DNA from: Coleophoma eucalyptorum
Taxonomy: Eukaryota > Ascomycota > Leotiomycetes > Helotiales > Dermateaceae
DNA: 64,000 nucleotides
Direction: 5' to 3'
Assembly: GCA_026120035.1 (NCBI GenBank)
Contig: JALRME010000001.1
Coordinates: forward strand, 124,001 to 188,000
Position 1 is the first letter of the stretch; each line of letters opens with the position of its first letter. The notes under the pieces were generated by a model. It did not search any database and was not told the DNA's origin. It was given only the letters and a program-made list of their open reading frames with translations. Both the position numbers and the translations under genes were made by a program. Positions 22,760-35,380 of the stretch are shown piece by piece.

Positions 22760-25671
22760 TTATCCACTGCACATCAAACACTCCTCTTTGTTGTCAATGC
22801 TACCTATAAAGGGATTAGTCGATGCTCCACTAGAGGCTGCGAAGTAGACTTACATTGAAGAGCTGCCTCTGCGTAGATGTCGTGCTCTCTCTCAGCGTTA
22901 TCATCGTCCTTGTCCTCCTCTTGCTTCTTGGCCTGCATAGCTGGCTCAGGAAGCTCCTCCTCCTTTGGTGGTAATGTGGTTGGCTCAGTTGCCAGAGCCC
23001 TTGGGCTATCACCCTCCTCGACATCTGCCTTGAAGGTAGTTGCGGCTACCGGAGCGGCAACAAACCTCTTGGGCTCAGATGTTGGTGGCGGTGTGGTGGT
23101 AGGTGTGGGAACACCATTTGAGCTGGAGGCGTTGTTGGAATTCTGCTTCAAGTACATTGGTCGTGGAGCGGAACCGGCAGTGGGGCTTGGAGAAGAGACG
23201 TAGCCAGCCGAAGGACCACGCTTCTTCACGGTACGCTCACGAGCGACATTGGTGTCGGCAACGAGAAGAGCCTCCTGGTCAACGGTGAACTGAATTGGGG
23301 CAGAAGCAGCCATTGTACGAAGGTAGTACATGCCAGTCTTCAAACCCAACTTCCAGCCGGCAAAGTGCATACTGGTAATCTTGCCCATCGTTGGAGCCTT
23401 CATGTGGATGTTCATAGATTGCGATTGATCAATGAAAGCACCACGGTCAGCAGCCATCTGGACGATAGTACGTTGCGAAATCTCCCAGACGGTCTTGTAA
23501 AGCGCCTTGATGTCTGCTGGAATGTTGGGAATGTTTTGAATAGATCCACCATCGGCAATGATGCGGTTCTTCATGTTGTCAGACCAAAGTCCCATATCGA
23601 CTAGGTCCTTGAGAAGCCATGGGTTGACGACTTGGAACTCTCCTGCCAGAACACGGCGTGAGTAGATGTTGGATGTGTATGGTTCAAAGCACTCGTTGAA
23701 GCCGAGAATTTGACTAGTGGATGCAGTTGGCATAGGCGCAACCAGTAAACTGTTGCGGATACCGTGTTGCCGGATCTGTGCCTTCAAAGCATCCCAGTCC
23801 CAGAGATCGGTAGGTGTAACACCCCACATGTCGTATTGCAGTTCTCCCTTGGATGCTGGGGAGCCCTCATAGGACTCATAAGTCCCGTGGATCTTGGCAA
23901 GCTCAACGGATGCAGTCAACGCACCGTGGTAGATTGTCTCGAAGATCTGAGAGTTGAGCGCCTTGGCCTCTGGGGAATCGAAAGGCAGGCGAAGAGCCAA
24001 GAAAGCATCAGCCAGACCTTGAACACCGACTGCAATAGGTCGGTGGCGGAAGTTGCTCTTTCTCGCCTCAGGAACTGGGTAGTAATTGATGTCAATGATC
24101 TTGTTCAAGTTCTTGACAACAACCTGTGTAACCTCGTGGAGCTTTGCGAAGTCGTAGACTCCTTCGTTCATGTCAACGTAGGTAGGAAGTGCAAGGGATG
24201 CCAAATTGCACACAGCAACCTCATCTGGAGCAGAGTACTCGACAATCTCGGTGCACAAGTTGGAGCTTCGAATGGTTCCAAGGTTCTTCTGGTTACTCTT
24301 TCGGTTACAAGCATCCTTGTAAAGCATGAAAGGATTACCAGTCTCGGTTTGAGCCTCGAGGATGGAGTACCAGAGCTTCTGGGCCTTGATGGTCTTGCGA
24401 CCCTTACCCTCCTTCTCGTAGCTCTCATAAAGAGCCTCGAACTCATCGCCGTAAACATCTGCCAATCCTGGGCACTCGTTGGGGCACATGAGCGTCCAGT
24501 CTCCGTTCTTCTCAACTCGCTTCATGAAAAGATCTGGGATCCACAAGGCGTAGAAGAGATCACGAGCGCGGACCTCCTCCTTGCCATGGTTCTTTCGCAG
24601 GTCAAGGAACTCGAAAACATCGGCGTGCCATGGCTCAAGGTAGATAGCGAAAGCACCAGGGCGCTTGTTACCACCCTGGTCAACGTATCTTGCTGTGTTG
24701 TTGAAAACTCGAAGCATAGGAACGATACCGTTGGAGTTACCATTGGTACCTGCAATGTAAGCTCCGGTGGCTCTGATTCTATGGATATTGAGACCGATAC
24801 CACCAGCATTCTTTGAGATCATGGCACAGGTCTTCAAGGTGTCGTAGATTCCGTCGATGCTGTCCTCCTTCATATCGACGAGGAAACACGAGGAAAGTTG
24901 TGCTTGAGGAGTACCCGCACTGAAGAGGGTTGGAGAGGCGTGTGTGAAATACTTGCTGGACATCAGGTTGTATGTCTCGATGGCCTTCTCGATATCATCG
25001 CCGTGCACTCCAACAGCCACTCGCATGATCATGTGTTGTGGTCGCTCGGCGATCTTTCCATCAAGTCTGAGGAGGTATGATCGCTCGAGGGTCTTAAATC
25101 CGAAGTATTGGTAGTTAAAATCTCTGTCATAGACAATGGCGGAGTTCAGCTCTGCCTCATGCTTCATGATACACTCGTATGTAGCCTTGGCAATCATAGG
25201 GGATGGCTTGCCGTTTCTTGGATTGACATAGTGGTAGAGGTCGGAGATGACGGAAGAGAACTGCTTCTTCGTTTGTTTGTGGAGATTCGAGACCGCAATA
25301 CGAGCAGCAAGGATAGCATAATCTGGATGAGTGACGGTCATATATGCAGCAGTCTCTGCGGCCTATGAGGAAAAGAAGACCCGTCAGTAATTGAACACGA
25401 GAGACGCGTTTTGACGCGTTTTTGCGTGCTTTCACGTACCAGATTGTCAAGCTCTATCGTGGTGACACCCTGGTAGACACCAGAGATGACTTTTTGAGTG
25501 ATGGCTGCGGCATCGACATGGTCGGCATCGAGGCCGTAACACAATCTCGAGACACGGGCTGTGATTTTGTCGAATTGCACGCGTTCCTTGCGCCCATCTG
25601 CCTATAGATTAGACATGCTGGAAGCATTTTCCTGTTGGATCGAAATACATACCGCGTTTCCACACGAACAT
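22760..25671 (-). CDS. RNR1: Ribonucleotide reductase large subunit R1
   Basis: Class Ia ribonucleoside-diphosphate reductase large chain, which makes dNTP precursors with the R2 subunit in the cytosol. Exons 25671-25653, 25597-25440, 25362-22854 and 22803-22760 encode 909 aa. The ATP-cone domain starts at residue 1 ([17 protein letters not shown], joined across intron 1). The barrel shows [12 protein letters not shown], the active-site [16 protein letters not shown], and [19 protein letters not shown]. The last 44-base exon supplies the redox tail, ending ECLMCSG. Without that exon the reading ends in an unrelated extension, so I include it. Between barrel and tail is a ~130-residue Pro/Ser/Thr/Glu-rich linker. 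Confidence 0.96.
25404..25419. promoter_or_regulatory. Two MluI cell-cycle boxes (ACGCGT) in RNR1 intron 2
   Basis: ACGCGT at 25404-25409 and 25414-25419, both inside the 76-base intron 2. MBF binds ACGCGT in S-phase genes, and RNR1 is a known target class. Activity at an intronic position is inferred. Confidence 0.5.
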
Positions 25672-26496
25672 GATGGCGACGTGAAGGGGAGATGTTCAGG
25701 AGTTACTGATATTGGTCTTCTGAACGCCGGAAGAAGATGCCTGTCTGGAGAATGACCGTGTGCCAGAGGATGAGTTATCGAGGAACTCAGCACGATCAAT
25801 CGAGTATGGAAAGGATTGATTGAAGTGGAAGAGAGTTGGAGGATGTTGATGGAGTTCGAAAGAAAGGAAACGGAGAAGGGAAGAAGAATAAAGTACTTTT
25901 CGCGACGCGACTCGTGACTGTCAATAGCGCGACAGGCGAGGGGCATCCATGCAGCCACTGTCGCTAAGCTGAAAAAGCGGCGATCCACTTTAGCCATTTG
26001 CATCGTATTCTCTAGAAAATTGCATAAATGTATGAGTGCCGCTCTATCAAGCCGCTTCCATCACTTCTGCTAGCGCGACTGGCGTCCAGGCAGAATCACG
26101 TGGGATTCCACTTTACACGCCTTTTGGGAAGTTCCGACGCGTTCGAAGTCGCAGTCCTTGTTGGTTGATTGCTCAGCATCAACAACACAACGAAACACTT
26201 GAGCTTGCGACTTCGGAGCTTGCTGTCGGGTTGATGAGATCACACGCGACGCATCCATGAAGTCTTTGAGCTGAGCATCCTATCTATGACTAACGTTGAT
26301 GCAATTATCCGTTTCCCCTTTCAAGGATTAAGATTAGGTACTGCTATGTATGTCTATTCGTTCAACCTTTGCCGGTGTTGGATGTATATAATACAACTCG
26401 AAGAACCGCGTGTGTCTATCTATACACCGCCCGTGTCTACCCCATGATGTACAGTCTTGCCTCTACCGATGAAATAAATATCTTAGGTGAATGCGA
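25672..26496. promoter_or_regulatory. RNR1 promoter region
   Basis: 825 bases between the RNR1 start and the stop of the next minus-strand gene. It contains ACGCGT at 26137-26142 and ACGCGA-type near matches around 25895 and 26245, consistent with MBF-type cell-cycle control. No ORF looks coding. Confidence 0.55.
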
Positions 26497-28729
26497 TTAT
26501 ACGGATAAGCCTCCGCTTCCTTTTTGTCTTGGCTCACTGGCAGCCTCCAGCTCTCCATTCCACAACCTGCGGATTGCTTGAACTGCTGTGAGGTATGGTT
26601 CAATGGTGACGTTGTGACCCTTCTGTCGCATGCTCTCGATTACATCCTTATCAAACTCAGCCTCAAAGCCGGTCCGATCTGGTAACAACTGGTCGTGGAA
26701 TCGGGGTTGTCTTAAAGCCTCACTCATGTTCATACCGTGATCCAGCACGTGCCATACTCCTTGCATGGTGGAGGTGATAATGCGAGAACCTCCGGCGGCA
26801 CCGATGGTGACGTAAAGCGTCCCGTTGGGGTGGGTAACGATAATCGGGGTGATGGAGGAAAGTGGTCGCTTATGAGCACGAATATAATTGATTGGCGATG
26901 GCACAAAACCGAAACCATTGGATACTCCTGCGATGGAGAAGTCGTTCATTTCGTTGTTCAAGATAACCCCTGTGAGATATGGTCAGTTTATGCAACTGTG
27001 AATTTTCTCTCTGTTCTTTCTCTTTTTATGGAACGTACCGGTTTCAGGAACGCAGACTTGTGAGCCAAAAAGGAGATTGACCGTCGAGGTGAGAGTGATG
27101 GAGAGGCCGGAAGCATCCGATGCCACGATATGAGATGTTCCATGATTCTCATGGATCGCAAATCCTTTGGGATCGTAAACCGACACATTTTGCGTCCGAT
27201 CATCAAGAATTTTGCTCCTGATATTAGAAGCTGTAGACTCTTTGATCATGTCTGCAACAAAATCATCCATATAACTGAAAAAGTCTGGATCTCCAAGCTC
27301 AGAATGTGCTCCATATGCAAATCTCATTGCCTCATCCAATCTGTGCGTGTTCAACTGAGCAAGGCTAGCGTCACTCATATTGTATCCCTCTATGATCTTC
27401 AAGATGCTCAAAGCTACAGCTCCACCGCTTGGTGCTCCAGTTGAGTACAGCTTGTAACCTCTATAGTCAATGCTGATGGGTTCCCGAATGATAACTTCAT
27501 ATTCCTTGAGGTCGTCAATAGTCATGGTTCCATTAGTTGCCTGAACCGCGGCAACAGTGTAGTTTGCTAATTAGACGTTAGCGAATTTTGAAAGATGGAC
27601 AACAGAGATTCTCACCAATTTCTCCGTCATAGAATACGCTGGCCCCGTAGTTGGCAATTTGCTCCAGAGTACTAAATGATATGAGTAAAACAAAATCAAT
27701 GATCAATAGATTCAGCATACTCAGCATATCGCTTTCTGGTCAAAGTCTCGCCCAATTTGAGCAGGGTGCCTGAGAGTCGTTAGAATCGATCACGATTGGC
27801 CGTTTGAAGAAGGTTACCATTAGGCGCAAAGTCGATAGCCCAAGAAGGGTCTTCAACCAAAAAGTTGTTCCCTGGTGAGGATCCAGCGGCCATGTATCTG
27901 ACCGTGTCTTCGGAGACTAGATGATGTTAATATTAAAACCTTGTGAATACAAGCTTTCAAATGTCTACCTGGGAAACCGTATCTTGCTACGTGAACAGCA
28001 GGATTGACTACCGCCTTCCAGGGTAAAACCTGTTCAGCATGTAAGTATTAGACAGCGCTTGGCTAGTTTGAATACTTACGCCATACTTATTGTGAAGATA
28101 TTCCAAGCCAGCAAGATCGCCAGGAACAGCGGCAGCAAGACCTCCACGGATGCTGCCTATCACATTTCCTTGGAACATATCTTCATATGCTGCAGCTGGT
28201 GCTTTTTCTCGGAAATCTAAATCTGTCAACAACTTCTAATCCCACTTTTGACTGGAGGAAATACTCACCCACAACTTCAAATTCTCCATCGGGGCTTCGA
28301 ATCAGCATGAAACCACCGCCGCCAATCCCACTGTGGTACATCCCTATCAGAATAAGTAAAAGCTGGCTTAAAGGATTACCATGCGGTAGTTACCAATAAC
28401 TCCAACACAGATCACGGTGCCAACCATAGCATCAGCAGCATTGCCCTGTGGAAATTCTTTAGCTTCTGATTACCAGGCTTATCAACGAAAATGACTTACA
28501 CCTCTCTTCATCAGGTCAACACCAATTTGGCTGCATATCTTACTCTCACTGGCCACGGCACCGTGACTTCCAAATTCCGTAACACTCGCATTGCCAAAGT
28601 GAGCAAGTTGTGAGCTCAAAAAGAGCAAACTAACAAACACTCTCCTGGGAATACTGAAGCCATTCCAGAGTGTACCTAGGAAGATACGGTGAGTAGAAGA
28701 TCACGGGCTTAGATCAAACACTTACTCAT
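26497..28729 (-). CDS. Secreted gamma-glutamyltranspeptidase
   Basis: Cleaves the gamma-glutamyl bond of glutathione and its conjugates outside the cytosol. I read eleven exons. The first is only ATGA (28729-28726), then 28675 onward. The joined N-terminus MSTLWNGFSIPRRVFVSLLF is a signal peptide/anchor. The large chain shows GGNAADAMVG, GIGGGGFMLIR, VPGDLAGLEYLH and TGAPSGGAVAL. The catalytic threonine starts the small chain at HGTSHIVASD, followed by SITLTSTVNLLFGS and ETGVILNNEMNDFS (joined by the last intron), PLSSITPIIV and AAGGSRIITS. All ten introns keep frame by my reading. The tiny first exon is the least certain part; the signal peptide supports it. Confidence 0.93.
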
Positions 28730-29901
28730 TTTGGAACGGCACCCTATCAAGAAGGTAATGTTGCAGAGATAAGCAGAAGAGAGGGATGCGATTCGCGCAT
28801 GCAACCAAAGGGCACCAGATCTAAGACTACAAATAAATGTTTTGTTGATGGTATTCCTATCACCGAAGACGGGAGAGTCTCAGATAAGAGATAGCCGCCC
28901 ATTGCTGATAAATGGGGTTTAAGCGCCAATTAGCGCCCGGCACGCAACATCATATTGCCGAGATGTTTCTCGCTTCGTTACTCCCGAACAGAAAACGGTA
29001 GCTCGAAAAAGACATTTGCCGTGAACACTTAACACTCAATCTATTACTGGATGCCAAGTGGTGGATTAGGTCTACTTATTAAGGTTAGCGGGATTGACTC
29101 CATGAATTTTCCGTCGAGGCAGACCATCAGGAGCATTAAGATGTTCCCCAGAGATACACGACCCATGAGCACTTCACTCAACACCGGCATATCTACTCGA
29201 GCCTCAAAAGAAAATGAAGTGCTTGCTTGACCCCTGAATCTTCAAAGTGTTTCCGGCCATGCTCCGCACTATGCTATGCTCCTGTCCGGCACTAACCTTC
29301 AGGTGGACTCATTCGTAGACTACGTCCACTCGTCTTGGTCTGGGCCGTCCTGGTGCCCCTAATCGCCATGGTTGACATTGAAACGTCGAACGGGTTATAT
29401 TTGCAAAGGACAGCTCCCGCAAGATTTAAATAGCCTCCAATAGAACCAACCAGGACAGTCCTTTACGAAAAGAACACCGAAATTCTGTTGGATGCCAAGG
29501 CATTGAAACCGGCTTGGGGAAGGCAGCTGCCCATATCTGTGCAACACTATTGGAGTACTTGCAAATGCTAATGACTTACGGTGAAGAGTGGAATTTAGAG
29601 TTTGAGAATCCATAATAGGACATTTTTGCTAATTAAGTCTGCTTACGACAATTGGCCGGATTCCCTGTCGAGGAGCAAGGTTCAACATCGGCCCAAACTA
29701 CTGTTGCACTTGTAAACCATGTCACAAAGCACGGCTCCAGAAGTGCTCCTCGGCTCCTCCCGACTATCAGCCGGCTCAGTGTAGGACAGGCCATCCTTGG
29801 CCTGTGTTGAATTTCTTACCGATCACATCAATTCCAATTCATGGAAAGCCTCTGCCAAAGTTCAATTCAATGTCACTACCATTCTAGCTTTGTTTCCTTC
29901 A
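28730..29901. promoter_or_regulatory. Divergent region between GGT and bZIP gene
   Basis: About 1.2 kb between the divergent GGT start and the bZIP start preferred here. A short plus-strand stretch near 29700-29790 reads with a cysteine-rich CX2CX7C pattern but lacks a start or the other zinc ligands; I do not call it a gene. Otherwise I see no features. Confidence 0.4.
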
Positions 29902-31399
29902 ATGGGAAATGAGATGAATCCTCAACTCTCAAGTGATGGAAACAGCCGCAGTCCGACACCCGGTCCCTGGTCTTCAGGCCGCAAGTTGACATTAGCCCAG
30001 AGGGAGAGGAAGAGAGAAAAGAATCGCCAGTCTCGTCGAGATGCACGCCAACGCCATAATGCTCGACTGGAGGAGATGGAAGCTGAGCTGCGGTCTCTAA
30101 AGGCTGCCCTAGCACAAAAGTTTCCACCAGCCGACTCTACTGTAAACTTTACCCCGCCATGGGTGGTGGGCTCAGCAGTGCCTGCCACTCAGGATTCTTC
30201 TTTGGCCAGTTTTCCCATGTGGGAATGTTCCAAGTCGGAGCCGTCTTTCGTTATTCCATCTTGTGAAGGACCGAGTTTCAACCAGTATTGCTCAACAGCG
30301 ACAAGAGTATACTCTGATTCGGCAGAGGATACAAAGCATCAAGCCGCATTGGACTTCGCCATTCAAGAAAAGGAGACCCCGTCGACCCATATTGTTGACG
30401 TGCAGCGTACAAAAGTTGTCCCAGGCCCTGAAGTTCATCCTCTACAATGTCCAAACTACGCAAGGCATACGACGGAGTTTACTAATGATATATTCACTCG
30501 TGCTGGAGGCCTAGAGTTTTCCCAGGTATGCACAGATGAGCTTCGCAATGAAGATGTCTTGGCCAAAGCGACTATGTTTGGTTGGGATGTAGCATTTCAG
30601 AGCTGGAAGACGCCGTGTTCGCTATGGCTTTTGCTTCGATCCATTGATATGGTATTACTTGGAGGTTGTCACACACCGCTAGAACGGATGGGGATATTGC
30701 GTGCCGTACACATAATGTCACTGGTAATTATACGTGATTCTTCATTCCCAGTTTGTATCTCATATATTACAGTCGATTATCATTGGCAAAACCGGCCCTA
30801 AGCAAGATATCCCTTACTGGTACCGGCCCAGGTATGTCACAACCTGCTTCTTCTTCTCACGATAAAGAATCGCCTTCTTTTGTTCTGCAAAAATATCACT
30901 AATTCCTGCTCAGACCTGCTCAGCAGCTTATAACCCATGATCTTGTTACTGACTTCATAGTATGGTGAGTTCTCTACACCTAGAAATTTGATTGAGGTTT
31001 CTGTTTATAACATTGCGCAGGCCAGGAATGCGCGAGAGAATCGTACTTTCTGGAAGCGCAAATATCCTTACCAATGAGTTCTGGGGGGCATTCTTCAGCT
31101 GCTTTCGCTTTAACTGGCCTGGTGAGGTGCATGAAGCCTTTGACTTTCACCCTGAAAATGGCCGTCATACGTTCTCGGGGGAGCTTTTTAACAGGTTATG
31201 GGATATCAACCATTGGCGCATGGATATGTCTTTTTTCGACAGATTTCCAGCATTTGCTGACGATGTACTGCCTTCTCAGCATCTTCCTAAACAAGTCACA
31301 TTGTGGAGTGACAGATTTATTAGTAGAGCACTTACCGTTGCCCACCAGAAGCGGCAGCTGGCAATAGATAGCAAACTAGCCGAGAATCCTATTCAGTGA
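29902..31399 (+). CDS. bZIP transcription factor with DUF3425 domain
   Basis: Exons 29902-30723, 30773-30831, 30914-30964 and 31021-31399 give 436 aa. The basic region is REKNRQSRRDARQRHNARLE (near residues 37-56), followed by a short leucine-type heptad (EMEAELRSLKAAL). The C-terminal half matches DUF3425, found in fungal bZIP-like regulators: LWLLLRSIDMVLLGG, QDIPYWYRPRPAQQLI, FIVWPGMRERIVL, FNWPGEVHEAF and a final SLWSDRF-like helix (VTLWSDRFIS). The small third exon restores the QLITHDLVTDFIVW stretch, which supports the splicing. An in-frame ATG at 29797 would add 35 residues with no obvious domain, so I prefer 29902. Targets are unknown. Confidence 0.85.
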
Positions 31400-31538
31400 A
31401 CACACGCAAATCTTTTAGAAAATATAAAAAAATCTCTTAATATTAGCTTCGAGCAAGACATGTCGATCTTTTAGATGCTCTTCGTGAATTGACAAAATGA
31501 AAATATATATTGTTATCTCAGGTCTCTATCCGTATATC

Positions 31539-32951
31539 TCACGCTTTATCCCAGTGTACATCATATTCTCTTCTAATCTGAACACCATTCATATCCCCCA
31601 GTTCAAGATCTGAATCGCTCGCCGCACCACTTCTCTCGCTTACACTGGCCATTACTTTTACACGCATTGTGGGATCTTCATGGCCAGGCAAGCGCTTGAA
31701 GAGCCGGTTTTCATCATCTCCGGGTAGCTTTTTATCAGAATTGAGGCTGTTTTTGATATTGGCCCACTTGCCTGATCGTTGGGTCGAGCCGTTGAGGTTG
31801 GAGTTGGAGGTTGCTTTACGTGATGCAAAGGCAGTTTTGAAAACCAAGGAAATGACTGGTTTGAGGGATGGTAGGCACGCTATGTTTTAAAGTTAGACAT
31901 AAGGTTTAGTTGAGAAGAAACATCCAGACTCACCACAGATAATAGCGATATAGGCTTCCAGTGTGGTCCAGATTTCAGTCATATTAAAATGCCATGTAAT
32001 ATCGACATTGACGAGATCGAGATGCAAAACATAGGCCAAGCGGGTAGAGGAAATTATAACGACACTTATGCAAATTAGCAAGATAAGCGGGCCGTAATTA
32101 AAGTAATTTATGTCTTACAAGATTCCCAAAGTGAAGATACTGACTAGAGCAATCTTCTGGGCTTTGACCAGCTGCAACCCCCAGATGTATGGAACTGGCA
32201 GGATCATAAGTGCAACATCTGTAAAAATGTTCGGGATTGAGTTTCCGAAGAAAAACGAGGTAACATTGACCGTGCAATTGGATTCAATGCTCGTATCCCA
32301 GAAGCCTTGTACCGGAGTACATTGAAAGATTGTCACAAACCACTAAAAACACAACTAGGTCAGTCTCCATGGTAATAAAGGTTATATATTGGCGGGGAAT
32401 AACCCACGAGAGCAATTCCCCAGCAAGTGACGATTCCAGCAAGCACTTGGATTGGTAGCTGAATGGAGGTAACTTTGAAGAGGCGCCAGTAGAATGCTAG
32501 GATGGAGTATTTAACAAGAACAATTATTGTTGTATAATTCAATTCCTGGATAAAGAGGCCGAGTCTGAAAGCAAAGATGGCCTCTGCAAGATCGGACTGT
32601 GCCCAGATGTGCTTTCCCAAACCGTGGGGAACGACTATTCTCGAAATTCAGTCCCACATCAATTTAAACTTTCAGAAACGACTTACACCATGCTACATTA
32701 ATGAAGAAATAAACTATTCCAATTATCTACCAAAGTCAGTATGACCTAAAGTTAGGAGTTATTTAACGTACCAAAGCAAGCACTACTAACCAGTCATCCC
32801 ACCAGAGAGGAGCACCAGCAAGCTTTCGTGCGGTGACTCGAAGACCGACTGCTGCAATCGAAAGTATGAGACCAATAACATTGATTGCAATGATTGTGGG
32901 CTGCATATTGTCTGACAGGTCAGTCCCAGCGGGCATTTCTAGCGACGTCAT
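31539..32951 (-). CDS. Rhodopsin-domain (Pth11-like) seven-helix membrane protein
   Basis: Fungal integral membrane protein of the 'rhodopsin domain'/SAT20-like group related to Pth11 receptors. Six exons are read, with five introns of ~50-70 bases. Seen: an N-terminal helix (IIAINVIGLILSIAAVGLRV), the conserved ARKLAGAPLWWDDWLVV loop, and five further hydrophobic segments. FQCTPVQGFWD, with a cysteine repeated in ESNCTVN, is the extracellular disulfide loop, and CLPSLKPV closes the last helix. A ~90-residue hydrophilic Ser/Asn/Lys-rich cytoplasmic tail follows. Members with known roles sense surfaces or ligands, but most are uncharacterised. There is no CFEM domain at its N-terminus. Its 3' end converges on the bZIP gene with about 140 bases between. 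Confidence 0.85.
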
Positions 32952-33577
32952 GATGAACTCCTATGACATCAAATTCAAGCTCAAAAAGTGACTCCTTAGA
33001 CCTACATCAAAGAAGTAAAGCAACCCGCCGCAGAATATATGTTTTTCGTCCCTGAATAATTCAAGATTTCAACTTTATGGATCGACAAGTCTCGGCGAGA
33101 ACACGAATTACAGAAGATTAGCCGCAATGGGGGCCTGAACCAAATTGGTAGGCTTCTGGGGTGCTCAGCGAACAGGAGATTTTTTCATTCAAGTATGGGG
33201 AATCCGCAATCAACCACCCTGGAGTCTCGAGCATGCTGCCGAATCCGAGGCATCAAATCCGGCCTAGACTGGGCTAATGCAACTTGGATACAAGGGATAT
33301 TTAGCCACTCGGGTCGTCCGATTCATGGTTTTGGCTACGACACCGGCGTATCAGAGATTATTAAGTCCATATTAAGCCGGGTCAAGGATATAGCAAGTTA
33401 AGCAAGCATTTCGAATTCGGGACTATTCCTTTCTTGTGGAGAAGGGTACGTTTGATATGTGCCGACAGGTTTCGAAAACTTTCAGGCATGGCCTCACCAT
33501 TGTGGTAAGATCTGCTTTTCACCATTCATGATTCCTTGCTACTTCTCCTGAGTTTTGATACCATACATGTACCCTAC
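32952..33577. other. Intergenic, no gene seen
   Basis: 625 bases upstream of the rhodopsin-like gene and downstream of the alpha/beta hydrolase. A 68-codon plus-strand ORF near 33195 has no recognisable motif. Confidence 0.5.
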
Positions 33578-34808
33578 TCAGATAGTTTCGACAACCCACT
33601 TCATTCCTTGCACCATTTTCTCCAATGCCGGTGGTGTCAATTCAAACCCAGTGCCTGACCAGAACACGTGTGGCAATCCTTCAAACAAGTCCATCTGCAC
33701 ATCGACCCCCTTTTCCTTTATCACTTTTGCAAAAGTTAACCCATCGTATCTCAGAGGGTCTTTCCCACAAACTGCCAGATAAGTTCGTGGCAATCTAGCT
33801 AAGTTTTCGTTTATGAGGATCGAGAATTCTGGGTCTTTCGAAGAAGCATCGTAGGTTTCTGCGGACGCCATTAGCTATCTCCTATGTCTTCTGGTACTTT
33901 GGCTACGGGATAGGTAGAAATTACCATAAAACGCTGCCATAGTCTCGTAGCTGAGAAGTGAGCAGTCTGAATTTTTCTCAGGGTGAAATTCATCCTTTAG
34001 TTCTGCTGGAATAGCATCGGGATGTACAGTAACTGGAACAAGTGCCACAACTCCTTTGATGGTGTTTTTCGAGTCAAGTGTTGAAAGAGCGAGGGAGAGT
34101 GCCATTTGACCGCCAGCAGATGTACCCATAGTATAGATCTTGTCTGGAGACACGCCAAGTGTTGTCGCATTGGATATGACCCAGGCAAGAGATCTTTTGG
34201 CATCATCGTGAGCAGCGGGATATTTATGTTCGGGTGCAAGGCGATAATTGACTGCAACGATAACTGTGTTGCTCTGTTGAGCGAATAAATAGGAGAGATC
34301 TGAGGAGTCGATTGTCAGTTTTTTCTGTGTGTACAGAACAGTGAAGGCTTGCTAGAGTGAGCACGTACAGTGTTCACTCTCAAGACTGCCTATCGTCCAT
34401 CCTCCAGCAAAAAACCTAGGATCAGGCATCAGCATCAGTCGTGCATCAGCTCTAGATCTATGGAGATCTGGTTTTAATGTACTTGATGCCAACTGCGCCC
34501 TGCTCTATTCTTCCCTTTGGTGAGTATACTCTAACCATGAGGTCGTCATCAATCTGGTGATCTTCAAAAGAGACATCATCTCCAATTGGTGGAGTAGTTG
34601 GTGCATTGAGAGCGCACCATCCTGCATATTGCTCTCTCATCTCTTGTGGAGTTCCGAGGATCAAAGGTTTGAATCCCAAAGACTCCTCATACTAAAGCCA
34701 TTTTCGTCAGTTATTCCAACATTATGTGAGTTGAGCAGCTCAGGCAGAGAGCAGAGAGATGATAACCTTCAACCACTCTGGCGCATGAGGGATAAGTTCA
34801 GAAGCCAT
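33578..34808 (-). CDS. Alpha/beta hydrolase (HSL-like esterase)
   Basis: Hydrolase of the alpha/beta-hydrolase-3 (hormone-sensitive-lipase) type. Exons 34808-34767, 34691-34483, 34415-34369, 34299-33925 and 33858-33578 give 317 aa. Seen: a degenerate oxyanion region (FFAGGWTIGS, where the family usually has HGGG), VNYRLAPEHKYPAAHDDA, the nucleophile elbow GTSAGGQMALS, the acid region CGKDPLRYDG and the catalytic His region EGLPHVFW. No signal peptide, so probably cytosolic. The acceptor at 33859 (GCAG) keeps frame, while nearer AGs do not. It shares a promoter with the divergent carboxylesterase. Confidence 0.85.
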
Positions 34809-35036
34809 CTTGTGCGTCTGTGTTGAGTTCAGTGTGTAGACGATTGTGAAAACTGGAATAATGGCACTAGCAGTTCAGACTATTGAGACGTATCTGTAAT
34901 TATTCCAAATACCCAAAAGAGAGATTGATTTTCTGCTGGCGGGCAATAGATATAATAACTTATGACTTGCTATGGCCAGTCAAAGGATTCCGCTAATATG
35001 CCGACTGGAAAGTTAGTGGGATCCTGGTTTGGATGA

Positions 35037-35060
35037 GTGCGACGTCGCACAACGTCGCAC
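35037..35060. promoter_or_regulatory. Palindromic CRE-like site
   Basis: GTGCGACGTCGCAC is a perfect 14-base palindrome with a GACGTC (CRE/ATF-type bZIP) core. A partial second copy, AACGTCGCAC, abuts it. It lies about 230 bases from one esterase start and 455 from the other. Confidence 0.5.
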
Positions 35061-35380
35061 ACTTTGGCGCTAAGCACATCCCTGCTCACGAGCTCGCAGC
35101 TTTCCTGAATTTGTGCTTGCCGCGCAAACATTATCCTATTGACAGCGAAAGAAGTTCATTCAGATACGGACCCCTTTCTATACAACCCTTTCTATACAAA
35201 GATGATCAGCTTCAATAATTTGCTTATGGTGGAATCTCGTGTGAAAAAGACAACACTGCGCTATTCGGTTAACTTTCATTTAATTAAGCGATCTCAAATG
35301 ACATGTGTAGGATGCCGATCTTCAAGATGGAAAGAAAGTACATATATTCCATTGAAGTGAACAGTTGGAGTCTTGATTCT

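Noticed and set aside
23764..24816. 350-codon plus-strand ORF
   Set aside because: Fully antisense to RNR1 coding sequence; an open antisense frame is expected from its codon use.
29700..29795. Cysteine-rich plus-strand stretch resembling half a Zn2Cys6 cluster
   Set aside because: Spacing is CX2CX7C, other ligands and an ATG are missing, and it does not splice in frame to the bZIP gene by my reading.
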